DNA of 25,171 nt from an uncultured Lachnospiraceae bacterium (GTDB taxonomy: Bacteria; Bacillota_A; Clostridia; Lachnospirales; Lachnospiraceae): NCBI GenBank assembly GCA_910585855.1, contig CAJUGZ010000026.1, forward strand, positions 1 to 25,171, in the 5' to 3' direction. The position numbers and the translations under genes are program-made. The notes beneath the pieces were generated by a model. The model did not search any database. It worked only from the letters and a program-made list of their open reading frames with translations, and was not told the origin of the DNA. Within the stretch, counting starts at the first letter, position 1. Each line of letters begins with the position of its first letter. This document shows, one piece after another, positions 22,508-25,171 of the stretch.

Positions 22508-23392
22508 TTATATTTTATATTCTTTTAATAATTGATTTCGATAATCAGAATCTTTTGAGGAACGAGCCAAATCCTCATAACGTCCATTTTGAATTAATAA
22601 ATTGTGTAATTTACAAATACGTTCGATACCACATTCCATGCCACGTTCCATACCACATTCGATACCACGCTGTTCCCCTCGTTGCTCCGCTTCCTGTATC
22701 ATCTGGTTATAATCTCGGATGGCTTTTTCTCTGGCTTCATATTCCAGCCGTTTTTCTTTGTCTTGACTGATTCGCTGCAGCTGTTGGTAGGCATGATCGA
22801 TATAAACATCTTTTTTAGCTAACATTTCAAAGTCCTCCTTTCGTTCGGCATTGATAAATTTTGCCCATAATAGAATCCGGTTGCTATCTTCGGTTAATTC
22901 TTTTGGAAGTTTTGGAAGTTCTAATACGTGAAATTCCATTTTGTCGGTATAGAGGGTATGCCGTGTTTCTTCCAGAATCCGAAAACAAGAATAAAATTCG
23001 GTATCTTTGGGAAAGAGAGTAAAGTTTAAAATATTGATACTGATACATTTTTTAAATACATCATACGCTTGCCCTTTTTGGATTTGTTCGGTATACATTT
23101 TGGCTAAATAAAATAATGATCGATCCGCCCATACTTTTAGTTCGGTTAGTTGGATTTCAATATCAATTTCAGTGTTGTCATTCATGGAAATACGGACGTC
23201 CAGAATTCCCTGTTTTTCCTCGTCATGTTCTTTTCGAAGATTGGTGTTTAAAAGATGGGTTTCTGTAATGCTGTTTGGATCTAATTTTAAGATAGCAGAT
23301 AAGAAACCAATACGGGTTGTTTCATCTGTCATAATCTCCTTGAAGGCAAAGTCAACTTTTGGTTTCATTAAGAATTCTGTTATAAGTTCCAT
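22508..23392 (-). CDS. Rpn-family recombination-promoting nuclease (PD-(D/E)XK)
   Basis: A 294-residue protein starting MELITEFLMKPKVDFAFKEIM, the family's typical opening (K.D..FK.i). The PD-(D/E)XK core is visible as GILDVRISMNDNTEIDIEIQL (residues about 62-82; catalytic Asp and the E-x-Q pair). Helical ERKEDFEMLAKKD and a Gln/Glu/Gly-rich repeat (EQRGEQRGIECGMERGMECG) typical of Rpn C-termini follow. Members nick DNA and promote RecA-independent recombination. The start is fixed by AGGAGGAATTTATA before ATG. It is the only long minus-strand gene and lies between a scrap region and an RHS fragment, where it may drive gene shuffling. It looks intact. Confidence 0.9.
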   Translation of the reverse strand: MELITEFLMKPKVDFAFKEIMTDETTRIGFLSAILKLDPNSITETHLLNTNLRKEHDEEKQGILDVRISMNDNTEIDIEIQLTELKVWADRSLFYLAKMYTEQIQKGQAYDVFKKCISINILNFTLFPKDTEFYSCFRILEETRHTLYTDKMEFHVLELPKLPKELTEDSNRILLWAKFINAERKEDFEMLAKKDVYIDHAYQQLQRISQDKEKRLEYEAREKAIRDYNQMIQEAEQRGEQRGIECGMERGMECGIERICKLHNLLIQNGRYEDLARSSKDSDYRNQLLKEYKI

Positions 23393-23527
23393 TATAAATT
23401 CCTCCTATGGATGATTTTTGGTTGTGGCTTTCGTTAAATTTATTCTTTTCATATTTTAGCAGTTTTTTATTAGGAGTAAGTCGTATAACGAGATTTCTTG
23501 GTTCGTATTATTTTTACTTCTATATCT

Positions 23528-23556
23528 AATATACGATAATTTGTCAGATATGTAAA
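23528..23556 (-). promoter_or_regulatory. candidate promoter of the Rpn gene
   Basis: On the minus strand, TTTACA (23556-23551) and TATATT (23533-23528) are separated by 17 nt, about 135 nt before the gene start. Good match to sigma-A spacing; by consensus only. The rest of 23393-23620 is AT-rich with no gene. Confidence 0.5.
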
Positions 23557-23621
23557 GATAAAAAATGGTAATACAAATTTAGATAGAGGAGTTTGTTATC
23601 AGGGGGAATGAGTATGTATCA

Positions 23622-24635
23622 TAACAAAGAGAACCGTTCCAGAAGGTAAGTTATGATTATAATTTATGGAATCAAGTCTGTCAGGTAGAAATAGAAAAGA
23701 ATGAAAACCATACAAAAAGGGTACAAAAGAATTTTTATGATGCAGAAAATCTTCGCTATGAAGTGGAGGAAGGAGGGAATCGAACAAGATTTTTAACAGA
23801 TGGCTGGTCTATATTGGCAGAAGTCGATCAAGAAAATCAAATAAAAAAGCGTTTGATTCGGGGATATGGAATTGTAGCATCCGAAGAAGAGGGTTATCAT
23901 ACGTATCATATGAATGAACATGGAGATGTGGAACTGATTCTGGATGAAGAAGGAGAACTCTGTAATCAATATCAGTATGATGCATTTGGGAATATAACGA
24001 AAAGAAAAGAATTGACAGAAAATCGTTATACTTATAGTGGAGAAGCATATGATGCAGAAACGATGCAGTATTATTTGCGGGCAAGATACTATCATCCACA
24101 AATAGCAAGATTTACACAAGAAGATCGTTATAGAGGAGATGGGTTGAATCTATATGCCTATTGTAAGAATTGTGCAACGATGTATACCGATCCTAGTGGG
24201 TGTGGAGCGAAAAAGGCCGATCCTTGTGGAAAAGAAGAATCAGAAACGATACAAAAGATACGAGAAAGTATGGCAGAAAATGGATTGAGTGAAGAGGAAT
24301 TTCTTACGCTTATGAGAAAGTCGTCAAGCAAATTGACCATAGAAGAAGCGATTATTATGGAAAGAATAAGAAAGACCGTTCCTATGCCAGATAGAAATAC
24401 CCCTTTACAAAAAGTTCTGAATTCCAATTATGTATCGGGTTATTTTGATGGTGGGTATTTAAATGCGAATGAGGGGAAAATAGGAGGTTGTGTTACTACA
24501 GTAGAAGATGCAGCTGTCATGAAGAATCCGAATATGATTTATTATGGGTTACGCATGGATTATACTGGTTCTCCGTTTACTCCAGATGATGATTTTGTTA
24601 CAGCAATTATTAGAAGAATTAGATTTTGTATTTGA
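23622..24635 (+). pseudogene. RHS C-terminal core with truncated toxin tip
   Basis: The frame is open from 23622 without a proper start; the reading opens inside a YD repeat (VSYDYNLWNQVCQ). It holds the RHS core: HMNEHGDVELILDEEGELCNQ in part, YQYDAFGN, then RYYHPQIARFTQED and YTDPSG, the usual cleavage region before the toxin. The tip (about 145 residues) includes MERIRKTVPMPDRNTPLQKV, IGGCVTTVEDAAV and LRMDYTGSPFTPDDD. That block order recalls a toxin domain seen at RHS C-termini with conserved LRLDY.GT.F.PDD; its name is not certain. The tip ends abruptly at IIRRIRFCI where it joins immunity sequence, so the toxin is cut short. ATG 23763 is not a natural start. Confidence 0.82.
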
Positions 24636-24819
24636 AAAAGTAGCGGTTGTAAAGTATCGAGGAGATGAATTTATTGCCTCTTTTATTGAAAAAGATAAAA
24701 TTATGTTATATACACTATCTGTAGAATTAGGGAAAAAATATCAAATGATAGAGCGGAATCGATTTGAGTATTTTTTGTATGTAGATTTAAAAGAGATAGA
24801 GGAGATTGTACAGAGATAA
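24603..24819 (+). pseudogene. C-terminal half of an immunity gene fused to the toxin tip
   Basis: In another frame from the toxin tip, LEELDFVFEKVAVVKYRGDE begins a stretch (in part) that ends KYQMIERNRFEYFLYVDLKEIEEIVQR. It aligns with the second half of the gene starting at 24886 (LEEVEFVFEKKSIVLYQGEEF). No N-terminal half or start codon is present. The sequence switches from toxin to immunity around 24600-24615, so a deletion removed the end of the toxin and the first half of its immunity gene. The 24544 start is just an ATG in toxin sequence. Confidence 0.7.
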
Positions 24820-24885
24820 GTACCTATCAAAGGATGTAATAAAAAATATAGAAGAATTTTATTTAGAAGAAAGAAAGGAATAGAA

Positions 24886-25171
24886 ATGAAAATGAAAATT
24901 GCAGGGAAGCGAGCCATTTATCAGGAAAAAGAATATGAATTTCAGGAATATAAAGGAATTTATGCATTAATATCGGAGGATGAAAATGATCTCGAATTTG
25001 GTTTTGAAAAGATAGAGGAAGGATATAGAAAATTGGTGACACTAGAGGAAGTGGAATTTGTTTTTGAAAAAAAGAGTATCGTATTATATCAAGGAGAAGA
25101 ATTTCAGACTTCTATCATTACACCACTTTACAACTTTTTGAAAAATAAAATAACGCACAAGGCACTTTCTC
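24886..25171 (+). CDS. immunity-like protein with internal repeat, 3' end outside window
   Basis: At least 95 residues from ATG 24886 (AGAAAGGA 24871-24880) to the window edge. The start is MKMKIAGKRAIYQEKEYEFQ. Two similar halves are visible: AIYQEKEYEF...SEDENDLEFGFEKIEEGYRKLVTLEEVEF in part, then IVLYQGEEFQTSI. The second half matches the fused fragment upstream. This two-repeat layout (Y.G.EF...L.S.D..D...GF......Y.K.V...E) is one I know from small proteins beside RHS toxins in Firmicutes. Soluble; likely the immunity protein for a toxin related to the truncated tip at 24200-24610. It could be the cognate of a sister toxin. Confidence 0.72.
   Translation, partial: MKMKIAGKRAIYQEKEYEFQEYKGIYALISEDENDLEFGFEKIEEGYRKLVTLEEVEFVFEKKSIVLYQGEEFQTSIITPLYNFLKNKITHKALS

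Noticed and set aside
22508..23392. Rpn gene as part of an insertion sequence with terminal inverted repeats
   Set aside because: No flanking inverted repeats or target duplications could be seen, and Rpn genes usually lack them.
23793..24427. Minus-strand frames opposite the RHS core
   Set aside because: The plus strand encodes an unmistakable RHS core. The minus frames lack starts with ribosome sites.

Overview
The window is AT-rich (roughly one third GC by eye) DNA with strong AGGAGG-type ribosome binding sites, almost all of it read from the plus strand. Together with an antitoxin typical of gut Clostridia, an Rpn-family nuclease, and YD-repeat (RHS) and VgrG-like spike fragments, this points to a Firmicute, most likely a Lachnospiraceae-type gut anaerobe. 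That placement is an inference from family resemblance. I found no rRNA, tRNA or CRISPR.

The window reads as the accessory tail of an RHS polymorphic-toxin locus: broken toxin tips, displaced RHS and spike fragments, and many tandem, duplicated immunity-like genes.

Region by region: (1) 1-6522: a frameshifted GH24/T4-lysozyme-like toxin remnant, then four membrane-anchored, extracytoplasmic proteins. Two are tandem paralogs with DxNxDG motifs. One carries two RsiV/PdaC-like (DUF4163/DUF3298) domains, a fold known to bind lysozyme in Bacillus RsiV. (2) 6592-7098: an Imm11-like candidate immunity gene. (3) 7110-7720: a GC-richer toxin-antitoxin module with an intact antitoxin and a decayed YafQ/RelE-type toxin. 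(4) 7843-10048: two overlapping HTH+TPR regulators of RRNPP type. Converging on them is an overlooked 54-codon secreted-peptide gene on the minus strand, forming a candidate quorum-sensing cassette. (5) 10050-10567: non-coding DNA with hairpins and a terminator. (6) 10568-11505: an immunity-like gene and a broken neighbour, duplicated again at 18.9-19.6 kb. (7) 11704-14415: four pentapeptide-repeat-like paralogs interrupted by an RHS scar. (8) 14465-16006: a VgrG-like scrap, RHS repeats with a nonsense codon, and an N-truncated orphan. (9) 16148-20579: two helical paralogs and two or three DUF6985-like immunity genes, some broken. (10) 20755-22500: a SUKH (SMI1/KNR4) fusion gene broken at two homopolymers, and scraps. 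(11) 22508-23392, minus strand: an Rpn nuclease. (12) 23622-25171: an RHS core with a truncated toxin tip fused by deletion to the C-terminal half of its immunity gene, then an intact-looking relative that runs off the window.

Taken together, RHS/spike toxins would deliver variable C-terminal toxins, while the orphan immunity array would protect against toxins of relatives. The RRNPP-type regulators and their peptide could time expression by cell density. This last link is inference. Several genes are broken by single-base losses in homopolymers, which may be sequencing error, slippage or real decay.
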